DNA from: Rubritalea profundi
GTDB lineage: Bacteria > Verrucomicrobiota > Verrucomicrobiia > Verrucomicrobiales > Akkermansiaceae
Direction: 5' to 3'
NCBI RefSeq assembly: GCF_002954445.1
Contig: NZ_MQWA01000001.1
Span: forward strand, 3,555,453-3,619,452
Length of the DNA stretch: 64,000 bases
Below, in pieces: positions 1-9,650 of this stretch. A program made the position numbers and the translations under genes. The notes under the pieces were generated by a model, which saw only the letters and a list, made by a program, of their open reading frames with translations, had not been told where the DNA came from and made no database searches. Position 1 is the stretch's first letter, and every line of letters begins with the position of its first letter.

Positions 1-2
1 CT

Positions 3-1553
3 CACCCGTCTATAGGGAGCAAGAAGCCTGTGAAGTTTTGGGTGGTTGGAGATTCTGGTACAGGTGGCGCTATGCAGAAAGCTGTCCACGAAGGAATGCA
101 GAAGTATATGGAATCTTTAAAGCTCGATTTCTATATTCACGTGGGAGACATGGCCTACCGTTCAGGAACTGACCCAGAATTCTCAAGAAACTTCTTCAAT
201 ATGTACGAGCCAACACTGCGCAATACCGTGTGTTGGGCGTCGATGGGGAATCACGAAGGCCAGACATCGAGTGGTGAGACTCAGAAAGGTCCCTACTACG
301 ATGCCTATGTGTTGCCGACTAAAGCTGAAGCTGGAGGTCTGGCCTCTGGCACGGAAGCGTATTACTCATTTGACTATGCTAATACCCACTTCATTTGTTT
401 GGACTCACACGATCTGGATCGTCGTCCGTTAGGGGCTATGGCTATGTGGTTAAAGGCCGATCTCCAGAAGACAAAAGCTGATTGGTTAGTCGCATTTTGG
501 CACCATCCACCTTACACCAAAGGGTCTCACGATAGTGACCGAGAACAGCAACTTATTGAGATGCGCGAGCATATCATGCCTATTCTTGAAGCATCTGGAG
601 TTGATGCAGTATTCACTGGTCATTCGCACATCTATGAGCGTTCGATGCTGATCGATGGAGCCTACGCTACTCCTAGCACCAATCAAGGAGTGGTGCTGGA
701 CGATGGTGATGGCGACCCAAAGGGCGACGGAGCTTATAAGAAAAGTGCTGGGCTGGCTCCACACAACGGAACTGTTCAGGTTGTGACTGGTCATGGTGGA
801 ACAGGTCTGCGCCGAAAGTCTAATCACCCGCTTATGAGCAAGGTAATCATGCTTCATGGATCAATGATCATGGAGATAAAGGGCGATAAGCTTACTGGAG
901 AGATGATTGATGTTCACGGAGCTGTGCTAGACACATTCGTGATAGAAAAAGGGGGCAAGGTCACTCGGTCGATCGTCGAAAATCCCCGTGCACCGAAACT
1001 CATTGAACCTGAACCAAAGGCGAAGTCATCCAAGCCACACTCAATGCCTAAAAACTATAGCAATGTTATTCCTAGAGGGGCGACGTGGCACTACCTAGCA
1101 GGTGCTAAGCTTCATCCAGCAAAAGGCTGGGCATCTGCACCTTTCGATGTTTCCGACTGGAAGTTAGGTGCGGCTGGATTTGGATACAGCGACAAGGATG
1201 ATAAAACTGATTTGGATATGAAAAACAAGTACAGCGCGGTCTATATTCGCAAGGAATTCACGCTTGAAGCTGGAACGGATTTTAGCGCTCTAGGGCTTGG
1301 TGTGAGCTACGATGATGCGATCATTGTTTACCTCAACGGCAAAGAAATCGTACGCAGAGGAGTGGACTCAGGGGCTGGTTCTAAAGCCAAAGGGTTCCAT
1401 ACGCACGAAGCAGGTAAACTAGAATATTTCCCACTTGGGGCGAATAAAAAATTACTCAAACCTGGAGTGAATGTGATCGCTATAGAAGGGCATAATGCAG
1501 GTATTGGTAGCTCGGATTTCTCTCTCGACCCGGTTCTTATTTTAAAGAAATAG
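3..1553 (+). CDS. Calcineurin-like / purple acid phosphatase-type metallophosphoesterase, 5' end outside window
   Basis: The frame is open to the left edge of the window, so the true start and any signal peptide lie outside; a GTG at 30 is only the first possible start inside. The metallophosphatase ligands are all visible: VGDSG at the start, HVGDMAY, GNHEG, FWHHPP and FTGHSHIYER, which is the purple acid phosphatase order. These enzymes hydrolyse phosphate esters at a di-metal centre, usually in the periplasm or outside the cell. From about residue 350 on there is a second domain (GATWHYLAG, DWKLGAAGFGY, VYLNGKEIVRRG) that looks like a beta-sandwich, galactose-binding-like fold. A TPR gene follows after 3 bases, so the two are probably co-transcribed. 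The physiological substrate is unknown. Confidence 0.85.
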   Translation, partial: HPSIGSKKPVKFWVVGDSGTGGAMQKAVHEGMQKYMESLKLDFYIHVGDMAYRSGTDPEFSRNFFNMYEPTLRNTVCWASMGNHEGQTSSGETQKGPYYDAYVLPTKAEAGGLASGTEAYYSFDYANTHFICLDSHDLDRRPLGAMAMWLKADLQKTKADWLVAFWHHPPYTKGSHDSDREQQLIEMREHIMPILEASGVDAVFTGHSHIYERSMLIDGAYATPSTNQGVVLDDGDGDPKGDGAYKKSAGLAPHNGTVQVVTGHGGTGLRRKSNHPLMSKVIMLHGSMIMEIKGDKLTGEMIDVHGAVLDTFVIEKGGKVTRSIVENPRAPKLIEPEPKAKSSKPHSMPKNYSNVIPRGATWHYLAGAKLHPAKGWASAPFDVSDWKLGAAGFGYSDKDDKTDLDMKNKYSAVYIRKEFTLEAGTDFSALGLGVSYDDAIIVYLNGKEIVRRGVDSGAGSKAKGFHTHEAGKLEYFPLGANKKLLKPGVNVIAIEGHNAGIGSSDFSLDPVLILKK

Positions 1554-1556
1554 TCG

Positions 1557-2495
1557 ATGTCTATTAGGTTTTTTATTAGACGCGTGGTAGTGGGAGAATT
1601 CCTGCTATCGGCAATATTCCTAACTGACGGTCTCCACGCGCATGAATCGCCACACGACACGATTCATAAGCTGAGTCATCGAATAGAAAGCACTCCGACA
1701 AATGCTGCGCTCTACTACGCGCGCGCTATTGAATACAAATCTCTGGGGAAAGCGTCCCATGCTGTGGCTGATTTTAGAACAGTACTGAGGATCGATCCGA
1801 GTAATCTTAATAGCACTCTTGCTTTAGCCCGTTTATTGGCGGTTCAGTCAAAGCCCGATCAATCTTTAAAACTATTAGATGGCAGACTCAAAGGAGCTGT
1901 CTCTGATGAAAGTAAAGCGAGGCTGCTGAAAGCCAAATCCGATATCTATTTCACCACCAAGCAATACCAGCGCTCGTACGATGGTGTCACAGAAGCACTG
2001 ACTCTAGTGGCCAAGCCATCGGATGATTGGTATTTACAGCAGGCGATAACTAACTTGCAGTTAGGTGAACTGATTCGTCGCCACCAACAACTGGCAATTG
2101 GGTTTAAAAAATCAGCTAGCGAACTTCTTCACTACTCGTGGATTGATGCCAAGCTGGATGCCGGCGAGGGCAAAGAGGTGAAGCCAACGATTCTGAAATA
2201 CCGCACGGAATCTCGGTTTGTAAGCACTTGGAATATTCGCCTAGCTCAAACACTTCCTCTGGAGGCTACTGAGCGCAAACAGGTGTTAGCGGAAGCTGTC
2301 GTCGAGATGAATCAAAGGCTAAATATGACCCGACCAGATGTCACATTGCTTATGGATCGTTGTCTGGCATACCACTTACAGGGAGATCTAAAACGCGCTA
2401 AACAAGATCGACAATGGCTCGAGACAATGAAGATTCAATCTTTCCAGATCCTTTGGCTAGACTGGAAACTGCAGTCACCTGCAGCAGCCGAATAG
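1557..2495 (+). CDS. Secreted tetratricopeptide repeat protein
   Basis: A 312-residue protein starting with ATG three bases after the phosphatase stop, which suggests one transcript. The N-terminus (RRVVVGEFLLSAIFLTDGLHA) looks like a signal peptide with a cleavage site near residue 28. Residues about 45-120 carry TPR-like helical pairs (ALYYARAIEYKSLGKASHAVADF, then a second repeat), and more degenerate repeats follow. TPRs bind other proteins, so a role as partner or scaffold for the phosphatase is a reasonable guess but not shown. The stop codon lies inside the first two units of an 8-bp tandem repeat that runs downstream. Confidence 0.75.
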   Translation: MSIRFFIRRVVVGEFLLSAIFLTDGLHAHESPHDTIHKLSHRIESTPTNAALYYARAIEYKSLGKASHAVADFRTVLRIDPSNLNSTLALARLLAVQSKPDQSLKLLDGRLKGAVSDESKARLLKAKSDIYFTTKQYQRSYDGVTEALTLVAKPSDDWYLQQAITNLQLGELIRRHQQLAIGFKKSASELLHYSWIDAKLDAGEGKEVKPTILKYRTESRFVSTWNIRLAQTLPLEATERKQVLAEAVVEMNQRLNMTRPDVTLLMDRCLAYHLQGDLKRAKQDRQWLETMKIQSFQILWLDWKLQSPAAAE

Positions 2496-2534
2496 CCGAA
2501 TAGCCGAATAGCCGAATAGCCGAATAGCCGAATA
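2487..2534. repeat. 8-bp tandem repeat GCCGAATA x6
   Basis: Six exact head-to-tail copies of an 8-bp unit, followed by a partial GCC. The first copy contains the end of the TPR gene and the TAG stop falls at the junction with the second copy, so copy-number change would not alter the protein. A shorter 7-bp repeat (AGTAGTT, about three copies) follows at 2538-2560. Confidence 0.9.
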
Positions 2535-3439
2535 GCCAGTAGTTAGTAGTTAGTAGTTAGTGCGAGAATTTGGCCAAAAATCTGTGTGAATCAGTGTAAT
2601 CTGTGGTGGGAGTCGCTGTGCTTCAATTAAGAATTAATAATTCCGTTGCAGCAGTACGGGCAGAAGATTGGATGAGCTGTAATATACTGACGCGCATCAA
2701 GAATTGTGAGTCTGAGAGCGAGCGATGAAGCTAATCGGATCCCTTTCAGCGCTATCTGGTGTTACGTTTTACGTGTTAAGTTATTATGCCCAAACTTAAC
2801 GTTGAAACCCCAAAAGATGGCGCGTGGCAGTATACCACTAGATAGTCAAAAGGGCTAAAGTATTACGACTCAGAAACTAATTCTGTAAATTCTGACAATT
2901 CTGTCAAAAGAAGTACCCACCGTTGAGTTGCTTCGCTCTGATTAAGACTCGAGCTAGATGAGTAAGGTCAGAACATGGAATGAGCTGTAACTGAAATCAC
3001 GGTGGTATTGCTCCACAACTCCTTCAGAGTTGCCTAGGCTTTTGATTGAATCCCAGCGTTGCGACAGCGTCCCAACACTGGGCTGAGTTCCGCAAGCCCG
3101 TTGGGCTACCAGTAATGCAGTTTTCGTTAGCCTGAGGCAATGCGGGCCACTACTATGGTCTGTAGGCTGCCGAGTTGGGGCTCAGCACTCCTAGGAGGAC
3201 GACTCACCGCTTCATTGAGCTAGCGAACATTCGTGAAATGAGTGCTATTCGTGGTAAAGCTGTTTTATTGTGCTGGCCTTTTAGCGTCTTTCGTTTTTTT
3301 CACGGTAGAAACGATTCATCTGGCTGGGAGAATCTGTGTAAACCTGTGGTTAAAACTTGGTTCATCGTCCAAGGTTCCACCCTACGAGCCCAATGACCAT
3401 TGACTCTTGACCAATGACCGCCGCAGGCTCTCTGAACAC
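2535..3439. other. Noncoding repeat-rich spacer between convergent genes
   Basis: About 900 bp with no convincing gene. It holds the 7-bp tandem repeat at 2538-2560, two related phrases of the TCTGTGTNAA...CTGTGG type (near 2581-2609 and 3331-3350), two CAATGACC copies near 3392-3418, and an imperfect stem-loop at about 3052-3082 (CCCAGCGTTG pairing with CAACACTGGG). 'GAGCTGTAA' occurs near 2673 and again near 2981. This looks like accumulated dispersed intergenic repeats or remnants of small mobile elements. It lies between the ends of a rightward operon and a leftward one. Confidence 0.6.
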
Positions 3440-5947
3440 TTAGAGTCTTCTGATGACTAGTCCGCCAAGTATCAATGAGAAGCCTAGTAAGACAAATATC
3501 CAAGACGCATTTTTATAGCTATGAGTCGGGCTGATATTGGTAAATACGGAGTCGGATCTTGGTTGGAGTAGGCTAGTGATGCCTGAGTCTGTGGTATTGG
3601 TAAGCTTGTACTCCCTGGGGTAGTCTCTTTGCCAATTAATAGATTTTGTGAGGTCGGCGAGTTTGTCGTGTAATCGAATATTTAAGGAATTGATGCCTTC
3701 AGTGGATAGGGATCCTTGATAGGATCCGAGTCCATTTTGGGTGAGTTGGAGTGTGACTTCTTTGCCATTTTCGTCGCTGGCCTTGATGTCCCATGGGACG
3801 AGTTCTACACTCTCACCGCGCTCATTGCGTCGCTGAGCGGTGATGATCATTCGTTCTCCGTCGTGGGTGATTTTCGAGGTCAGTCCAGCTGATTCTTCTT
3901 TTCTAGCAATAGCTCGTAATGTTTGAGCCCAGAATGGTCCACCAGTGGCTGAGCTAAGCCACTCGCCACCCCACTTCTCAGTGAGGTCTGAGGTGTATGC
4001 TGCTCCGATGCCTAGGCCGTAGCGAGAGATAGCTAACAAGGGGTCACCAGTCTCGGCTGCTAGCAGGACCTGAGCTGTCGGCTTTGGTCGAGTCATGACA
4101 TATCCTAACACGAATGGTAGTTCACCGTCGGCATAGCCATTGAGCACTGGATGATCTCCGACAATCAGTGAGTTGAAGAGGTCTTCTTTGATCGACGACC
4201 TGGATGCCTTCATCGTTTCTTTGGTGAAAATTTGTGGCATTTTCTGCGGGTCATTAGTTTCGTAATAGCGCCCCATTCCTTCGTTGGCAATTTGCTGCAT
4301 CAGGTCTTTGGCTGCACCGCTACCGAGTGCGACAGTGGAGATAGTCATTTGTTCATTAGCCATCTCTTGAGTGAGCGACTGGAAGTTTGCTGCTCGCGTT
4401 TGACCGTCAGAGAGGATGATCATGTGCTTAATCTTAGCTGTGGCTTCTTGTAGGATATTGCGGCCTTCCACCATCGCAGGGTAGAGGTTGGTGCCACCAG
4501 AGGCTGCAAGTGAACTAATGGCGGCCTGAATGCTAGCTTGGTTAGCAGCAGAGGTGAGCGGACAGATGAGCTGGGGAGATCCATCAAAGCCAACAATGGC
4601 AATTTGGTCGTTAGGGCTGAGAAGTTCCGCTGCAGCCATCGCTGAGGCCCTTGCCATTGCGATTGGTGTGCCACTCATGGAGCCACTTTTATCGATGACT
4701 AACACCATAGCGAGGCTCGGCTTTTGCTTCTCTTTTTCGTAGCGAGATGTGAGTGGTAGCACGTCTTCAACAGGAGATTTGAAATAGCCGCCTAGTCCGT
4801 AGGAATTTTCTGATCCAAGCATCAGCAATCCGCCACCAAAGTCTGTGACGTAGCGACTTATGTTTTCCATCTGTTCAGTACTCAACGAGGTTGCGGAGAC
4901 GTTGGCTAGGATTAGTCCATCGTAGGCGAGCAGCTCGTTGAAGCTGTTGGGGATGCCGTATTCGCCGCGGAGTTCGAGCGTGACTCCTTGCTTTTTCATG
5001 GAGCGCACAAAGGGACGCATCTGCTTTTCATCTTCGTGGATGACTAGGAAGCGGGGCAGTCCTTTGACCTTAATGGTGGTGGATGCAGAGTTGTTTGAGG
5101 CAAAGAAGTCTTCTTTAGGAATGATCTCTAACGTCCATTGGCTGGCTCCAGCTGTGTGCATTTCGGCGTCGATGTTGATGACCTTTTGTTCATCTGAGAC
5201 GAGCTTTACTTCTTCTCTGGTGACTACAATGCCGCGGTTGAGTAGTCTGGCCTCGACTGTTTGGTCACAATTAGAAATGAGGGTGGCTGAGAGACGGAGC
5301 ATCTCACCTTGGTAGGCAAAGTCGGTGGAGGGGGTGAGGGAGGCGACCGCGACTTCTGGCTTCTGTAGTGGATCGAGCACGTGGTAGACAACACCGACAC
5401 CTTCATCGCTGAGTGTTTCTAAAGCATCGGCACTGAGCGCGCCAGTGTTGCGGGCATCAGTTAGGATGACAAGACGCTTAGCTTTATTGGTCGGGAAGAC
5501 CGTGCGCATGGATAGCAGAGCTTTGGAGATCGGGGTGGCAGATCTGAAACCACTCTCAGTGGTGCCTGCGATCGCCTGCTCAGAAAATTGTTTGAGTTGG
5601 GCGCTGGTCATCTTGCGCACCTTGGTGCCGAAGATGAAAATATCTGAGCTGTCGTTAGGGCCTTGTTTACGCCTGCTGTCATCGATCCATTGTTGGGCGT
5701 CGCTTAGTGACGCGGGGTCGATTGATTGCGATGAATCGACGAGGTAGACAACGTGCAAGTCATTGATTTCTTGTTTGAGATATGGTCGGCAAAGGGCAAT
5801 AACGAGGGCGACAAAGCCCAGTAGCCGCAGGACGAGGCTAAGCTTTTTCTTAGCTGAATCTTGGTCGACAAGCGAACGACGCCAGACCCATACCATCGGT
5901 ATGAGCAGTAGAATGAAATAGAGGGATAAGGTATTTCCGAAGGTCAT
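3440..5947 (-). CDS. Membrane-anchored VWA protein with glutamine-amidotransferase-like domain
   Basis: An 835-residue protein and last gene of the leftward Bat-type operon. Two N-terminal membrane segments (about residues 5-20 and 34-58) precede a first VWA-like region (VVYLVDSSQSIDP). A GATase-I-like segment lies about 300-410 (RFLVIHEDEK..., GGGLLMLGSENSYGLGGY), without an obvious catalytic Cys. A second, canonical VWA with MIDAS motif DKSGSMSG sits near residue 418, and a C-terminal membrane helix at about 813-832. VWA domains bind metal and mediate protein contacts. Related proteins accompany MoxR ATPases in Bat operons, where they probably form an envelope complex. It starts 11 bases after the previous gene ends. 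Confidence 0.8.
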   Translation of the reverse strand: MTFGNTLSLYFILLLIPMVWVWRRSLVDQDSAKKKLSLVLRLLGFVALVIALCRPYLKQEINDLHVVYLVDSSQSIDPASLSDAQQWIDDSRRKQGPNDSSDIFIFGTKVRKMTSAQLKQFSEQAIAGTTESGFRSATPISKALLSMRTVFPTNKAKRLVILTDARNTGALSADALETLSDEGVGVVYHVLDPLQKPEVAVASLTPSTDFAYQGEMLRLSATLISNCDQTVEARLLNRGIVVTREEVKLVSDEQKVINIDAEMHTAGASQWTLEIIPKEDFFASNNSASTTIKVKGLPRFLVIHEDEKQMRPFVRSMKKQGVTLELRGEYGIPNSFNELLAYDGLILANVSATSLSTEQMENISRYVTDFGGGLLMLGSENSYGLGGYFKSPVEDVLPLTSRYEKEKQKPSLAMVLVIDKSGSMSGTPIAMARASAMAAAELLSPNDQIAIVGFDGSPQLICPLTSAANQASIQAAISSLAASGGTNLYPAMVEGRNILQEATAKIKHMIILSDGQTRAANFQSLTQEMANEQMTISTVALGSGAAKDLMQQIANEGMGRYYETNDPQKMPQIFTKETMKASRSSIKEDLFNSLIVGDHPVLNGYADGELPFVLGYVMTRPKPTAQVLLAAETGDPLLAISRYGLGIGAAYTSDLTEKWGGEWLSSATGGPFWAQTLRAIARKEESAGLTSKITHDGERMIITAQRRNERGESVELVPWDIKASDENGKEVTLQLTQNGLGSYQGSLSTEGINSLNIRLHDKLADLTKSINWQRDYPREYKLTNTTDSGITSLLQPRSDSVFTNISPTHSYKNASWIFVLLGFSLILGGLVIRRL

Positions 5948-5958
5948 GGTATGTGGGT

Positions 5959-7746
5959 CTAACCGACTTTACGTCGGTGATATAAGGCTTCTTCTGTGAG
6001 AGCGATAGCGGCTGCAGCGAGCAAAACCCACCAAGCTATGGGCCAACCACTAGAGGGTTGGCCGTGAGTTAGGTGTTTGGTTGTTCCAGCCTGAGCGCCC
6101 GACTCAGCTTCTGAGAGAACAGCGGCGCCGGTAAACCAGCTCTGTGAAGGGGTGTCGTAGCTGTAGCCACCTATAGATTGCAGCGAGTGCATAGTGGGGA
6201 GTTCTACCTCAATGTTATTCTCAGGATCGGTTGCGTGGAAATGCTGGATGACATCTGCAGTCTGGCTAGGGACCCGGACTGTGGAGCCATTTCTAACGAC
6301 GGATGGTAGGTCGGCTTCTCGACCAGCTAAATACCGTGCTGCATTGTGGACCATGATCGGAAACCATGGTGAAAGGTAGAAGTTATCTCTAGATGGTTGG
6401 AAGTTGGCGACGACAACCTTTTGACCGGCGTCAGAGATTTCATAGAGTAATGGTGAGCCGCTGATATCTTGGAGGATCACGATGGCTCCTTCCGGGGCGG
6501 TTAGATTTCTGGCACCTGAAAATGTGAGGTTATCAATCTTCAAGTGTTGGGTTAGTGGGTGGTTTTTGACCACCTTTTCCACCACGACATGCTCGATCTC
6601 ATCAGTGGCGCTGATCCAGTAGGGACTGGCTTCTTGGGGCGCAAAAATGAGTGTGGCTCCTTGTTTTTCTAGTGCTGTTGACTCGGTAATGTGGACTTCA
6701 GCTTTTCCTTCTGGAAGGATTTCTAATAGGTTGTCTGCTGCGCTAAAGGCATTGATACAGCGCGAGTAGAAGTACTGGTTAGCTGCCGCAATGGAAACGC
6801 CAATGGCCTTAGGCTGGCTGAGTCCTAGGACTACTCTGTTGTCTTCTGTGAATGAATCGTCGTGTCGGAGTTCGAGCACCCAAAGCCCAGCTTGTGCGTC
6901 ATCGATCTCTATGACTTCGCTGAGCGTTTCTTTTGCTGGGATATTGACGGTGATGAGTTTGGCTATGCGACCGCTCGATTTTTCTATGAGCTCTAATTCC
7001 AGCTCGGTTTCTTCTTCAGCATTCGAATAGAGGGTGAAGAATAGTTTTGCTCGCTGGCCAGGGAGCGGCGCCATGTCGACCGAAGTTATTCCAATATTGT
7101 CGCTAGTCGGTTCGCCAATGCTGACTAGTTCGATTTGGTCGGGCATCTGGTCAGTTGGATTGGCCAGATCTGAAAGCAAAATGATCCTGCATCCTCGAGT
7201 TCCGTCAGAGGATTTCTCTAGCATGGACAGCTCAGAGAGTGATTGGGGTGAGAGCGGGAATTGGCTCGGCTCTAGTTGCTTGAGAGCTGCCTGTAGTTCG
7301 TGTGTGTTGGAGCTGAGATTACAATGGTACTTGAGGTCCTTATCGATTGAGGCGATTGCTACTCGTGATCCGCCCTCAACAGACTTGAGCCAATCAGCCA
7401 CTTTATCGCGAGCAATGTCGAAGCGGCTTTGACCATCCTGAGTTGCTCTCATGGATACCGAGGTGTCGATGATGATAAGCAGGTCATGGGTTTGTTGTTT
7501 TTCTCCCCACTGTGGGTTGGTGAGTGAAAATGCAGCGAGCGCGAAAACTAGAAGCATCAATAGCAATGACCACAGATTGCGCATTTTCTTGAATGCAAAA
7601 TGCGATGACTTTTCTTCTAGGATTTTTTGCCAAAGAAAAAGCGCATTGGTGACACGCTTGCGCGGTTTGGTCTTCATGAAGTAGACCGCACCAAGCGGGA
7701 TCAAGGCTAAGAATGCCCAGAGAAATGAAGGAGTGAGAAGGTTCAC
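5959..7746 (-). CDS. BatA-like VWA membrane protein
   Basis: A 595-residue protein with the typical BatA start: a short N-terminal membrane helix (PSFLWAFLALIPLGAVYF), a basic linker, and a second helix about residues 57-75. A VWA domain follows with MIDAS-like DTSVSM at about 94, where the canonical DxSxS is kept. The middle (about 220-480) is beta-rich and of unknown type, and a C-terminal membrane helix lies near 570-590 (IAWWVLLAAAAIALT). The start overlaps the DUF58 gene by 4 bases (ATGA type), indicating translational coupling. The likely role is as VWA partner of the MoxR ATPase in envelope maintenance; the actual function of Bat operons is poorly defined. Confidence 0.85.
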   Translation of the reverse strand: MNLLTPSFLWAFLALIPLGAVYFMKTKPRKRVTNALFLWQKILEEKSSHFAFKKMRNLWSLLLMLLVFALAAFSLTNPQWGEKQQTHDLLIIIDTSVSMRATQDGQSRFDIARDKVADWLKSVEGGSRVAIASIDKDLKYHCNLSSNTHELQAALKQLEPSQFPLSPQSLSELSMLEKSSDGTRGCRIILLSDLANPTDQMPDQIELVSIGEPTSDNIGITSVDMAPLPGQRAKLFFTLYSNAEEETELELELIEKSSGRIAKLITVNIPAKETLSEVIEIDDAQAGLWVLELRHDDSFTEDNRVVLGLSQPKAIGVSIAAANQYFYSRCINAFSAADNLLEILPEGKAEVHITESTALEKQGATLIFAPQEASPYWISATDEIEHVVVEKVVKNHPLTQHLKIDNLTFSGARNLTAPEGAIVILQDISGSPLLYEISDAGQKVVVANFQPSRDNFYLSPWFPIMVHNAARYLAGREADLPSVVRNGSTVRVPSQTADVIQHFHATDPENNIEVELPTMHSLQSIGGYSYDTPSQSWFTGAAVLSEAESGAQAGTTKHLTHGQPSSGWPIAWWVLLAAAAIALTEEALYHRRKVG

Positions 7747-8627
7747 GCGACCAAGCCTCCTTTACGTAGTAGGCCTTGAATAACCACTTCGAAGTGGTCC
7801 TCAGTGGTGATAGATGTAAGGCCGATCCCTTTGCGCCTACAGTAGTTCTTTAGTGAGTCGTTCCAGTCGCTCATGGCTTTCTTGTAGGCCGCAGCTTCAG
7901 ATTCGGTGATGGTGACTTTCTGGTGGGTTCCAGTCTCACTACAGATGAGGTCGGCATCGCCTAACCATTGGCACTCGAGGTCAGCTTTGTCGTGGATCTG
8001 CAGACAGTACACGTCATGGCCAGCGCCTTGCAAAATACGCAGCCCATCATCAAAGCCATTAGCGAAGAGAAAGTCTGAGATCACAATGACGATGCCTTTT
8101 TTTCGATGCCGTGCCTGTAGGGCCTTGCAGCACTGCGTGAAGCGAGTGTCGTTCCCTTTGCTGGCTGTCGCCTCTAACGTACGCAGGAAGGTGAGAGTTT
8201 TTGCTCTGCCACGCGCTGGAGGCATGATGTTTTCTAACTTGTCTGCAATGCTGTAGGTGACAAGTCGGTCGAGGCTGTTGAGAGCAATGTAGCCAAGGCT
8301 TGCGGTCAGACGTTTGGCCGCATCTAGCTTGCTCTCCATCGAGGGACTAGAGTCGAGCATTAGGTAGACGGTAGTGTCTTCTTCAACTTCGAAGAGCTTG
8401 ACTAGGAGTTGCTCATTCCGAGCATAGACTTTCCAGTCGATTGCTCGGTAGTCGTCGCCTTGTTGGTACTCAGCATAGTCGGCAAAATCGATGCCGCTAC
8501 CTTTGCGCTCAGTTCGTCTATCAGCTTGTAGATTGCCTTTTAGAATCCGCTGAGCGAGTAAGTAGAGTGCGTCGAGCTGGCTGATGAACTTTGAGTCCGT
8601 CAGCGATTTGTGCTTGGGTGCAGCCAT
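7743..8627 (-). CDS. DUF58 domain protein (Bat operon)
   Basis: A 294-residue soluble protein. The DUF58 core motif is clear (GSGIDFADYAEYQQGDDYR followed by IDWKVYAR), then a VWA-like fold (TVYLMLDSSPSME and IVIVISDFLF). DUF58 proteins are near-universal neighbours of MoxR AAA+ ATPases. The gene begins 13 bases after the MoxR stop and its end overlaps the BatA-like start by 4 bases. It is likely part of the same assembly. The length fits the family and no disruption is visible. Confidence 0.9.
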   Translation of the reverse strand: MAAPKHKSLTDSKFISQLDALYLLAQRILKGNLQADRRTERKGSGIDFADYAEYQQGDDYRAIDWKVYARNEQLLVKLFEVEEDTTVYLMLDSSPSMESKLDAAKRLTASLGYIALNSLDRLVTYSIADKLENIMPPARGRAKTLTFLRTLEATASKGNDTRFTQCCKALQARHRKKGIVIVISDFLFANGFDDGLRILQGAGHDVYCLQIHDKADLECQWLGDADLICSETGTHQKVTITESEAAAYKKAMSDWNDSLKNYCRRKGIGLTSITTEDHFEVVIQGLLRKGGLVA

Positions 8628-8640
8628 CGGTTTTTGAGAT

Positions 8641-9630
8641 TTATGCGAAGCTTGGCTCTTTAGCCGAAATGCTGCTGATGATTTCTTCGATCAGCTGGTC
8701 AGTCCTGATGCCTTCTGATTCACCTTCAAATGAAAGGATCATTCTGTGGCGCAGAGCTTGGCGGGCGACCGATTGGACATCTTCAGTGGAAACATGGTAG
8801 CGACCGTCTAATAACGCCTTGGCGCGTGCTGCCGAGAGCATTGCTTGTCCCGCACGTGGCGAGGCACCATTGCGGACAAATTGCTTCACGCTCTTTGGCG
8901 ATTGCTCATCTTCTGGGTGGGTGGCACGCACGAGCTTAACCAGGAATGACTGAACTTCAGGAGCCACTGGGACATCGCGGAGGGTGTTGCCAATGCGGAG
9001 AACATCCTCTCCAGAGGCTACGGCATGCACTTCAGGCATGCTCTTGCCAGAGGTGCGGTTGAGGATTTCAAAGAATTCATCGTGGCTTGGTAGGCCTACT
9101 TCGAGCTTGAAGAAAAAGCGATCCAGTTGAGCTTCAGGCAGTGGGTAGGTGCCATCGTTCTCGATCGGGTTTTGAGTCGCCATTACAAAGAATGGAGAAG
9201 GCAGCTTGTGCGTGATGTTCGCTACAGTAACTGTTTTTTCCTGCATAGCCTCTAACAATGCTGACTGGGTTTTTGGTGTGGCTCGGTTGATCTCATCCGC
9301 GAGCAGGAGGTTGCAAAAAATAGGACCGGGCTGGAACTCGAGTTCGCGCTTTCCTCCTTTGTCGATCAGCACCTGAGTTCCCACAACATCACTAGGGAGA
9401 AGGTCGGGAGTGAACTGGATTCTTTTGGATTCCACTGATAGGGCTTTTGAAAGGGCATTGACCAAGGAGGTTTTACCGACTCCTGGGACACCTTCTAAAA
9501 GTACGTGGCCGCCGCAGCAAATGCTGATCATGACGTCTTCGATGATGTCGCTCTGGCCAACAATGAAGCGTGAGACTTCATCTTTTACTTTGAGAAAGGT
9601 TTCTTTGAAATGTTTGACGTCGTTTTCCAT
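8641..9630 (-). CDS. MoxR family AAA+ ATPase
   Basis: A 329-residue protein with Walker A GVPGVGKTS near residue 48, Walker B LLADEINRA, sensor 1 ATQNPIE and the C-terminal lid (GASPRAGQAML). This is a full-length MoxR/RavA-type ATPase. These ATPases act as chaperones or remodelers for VWA-containing partners, here probably the DUF58 and BatA-like proteins encoded just downstream. It starts about 20 bases after the stop at 9651 of the upstream frame. High confidence in family, low in the specific substrate. Confidence 0.95.
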   Translation of the reverse strand: MENDVKHFKETFLKVKDEVSRFIVGQSDIIEDVMISICCGGHVLLEGVPGVGKTSLVNALSKALSVESKRIQFTPDLLPSDVVGTQVLIDKGGKRELEFQPGPIFCNLLLADEINRATPKTQSALLEAMQEKTVTVANITHKLPSPFFVMATQNPIENDGTYPLPEAQLDRFFFKLEVGLPSHDEFFEILNRTSGKSMPEVHAVASGEDVLRIGNTLRDVPVAPEVQSFLVKLVRATHPEDEQSPKSVKQFVRNGASPRAGQAMLSAARAKALLDGRYHVSTEDVQSVARQALRHRMILSFEGESEGIRTDQLIEEIISSISAKEPSFA

Positions 9631-9650
9631 AGGTGAGTTTTGTTAGGTAT

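Noticed and set aside
2487..2560. CRISPR array
   Set aside because: Units of 7-8 bp without spacers.
3175..3396. 73-codon frame in the spacer
   Set aside because: Overlaps repeat phrases; no protein-like features.
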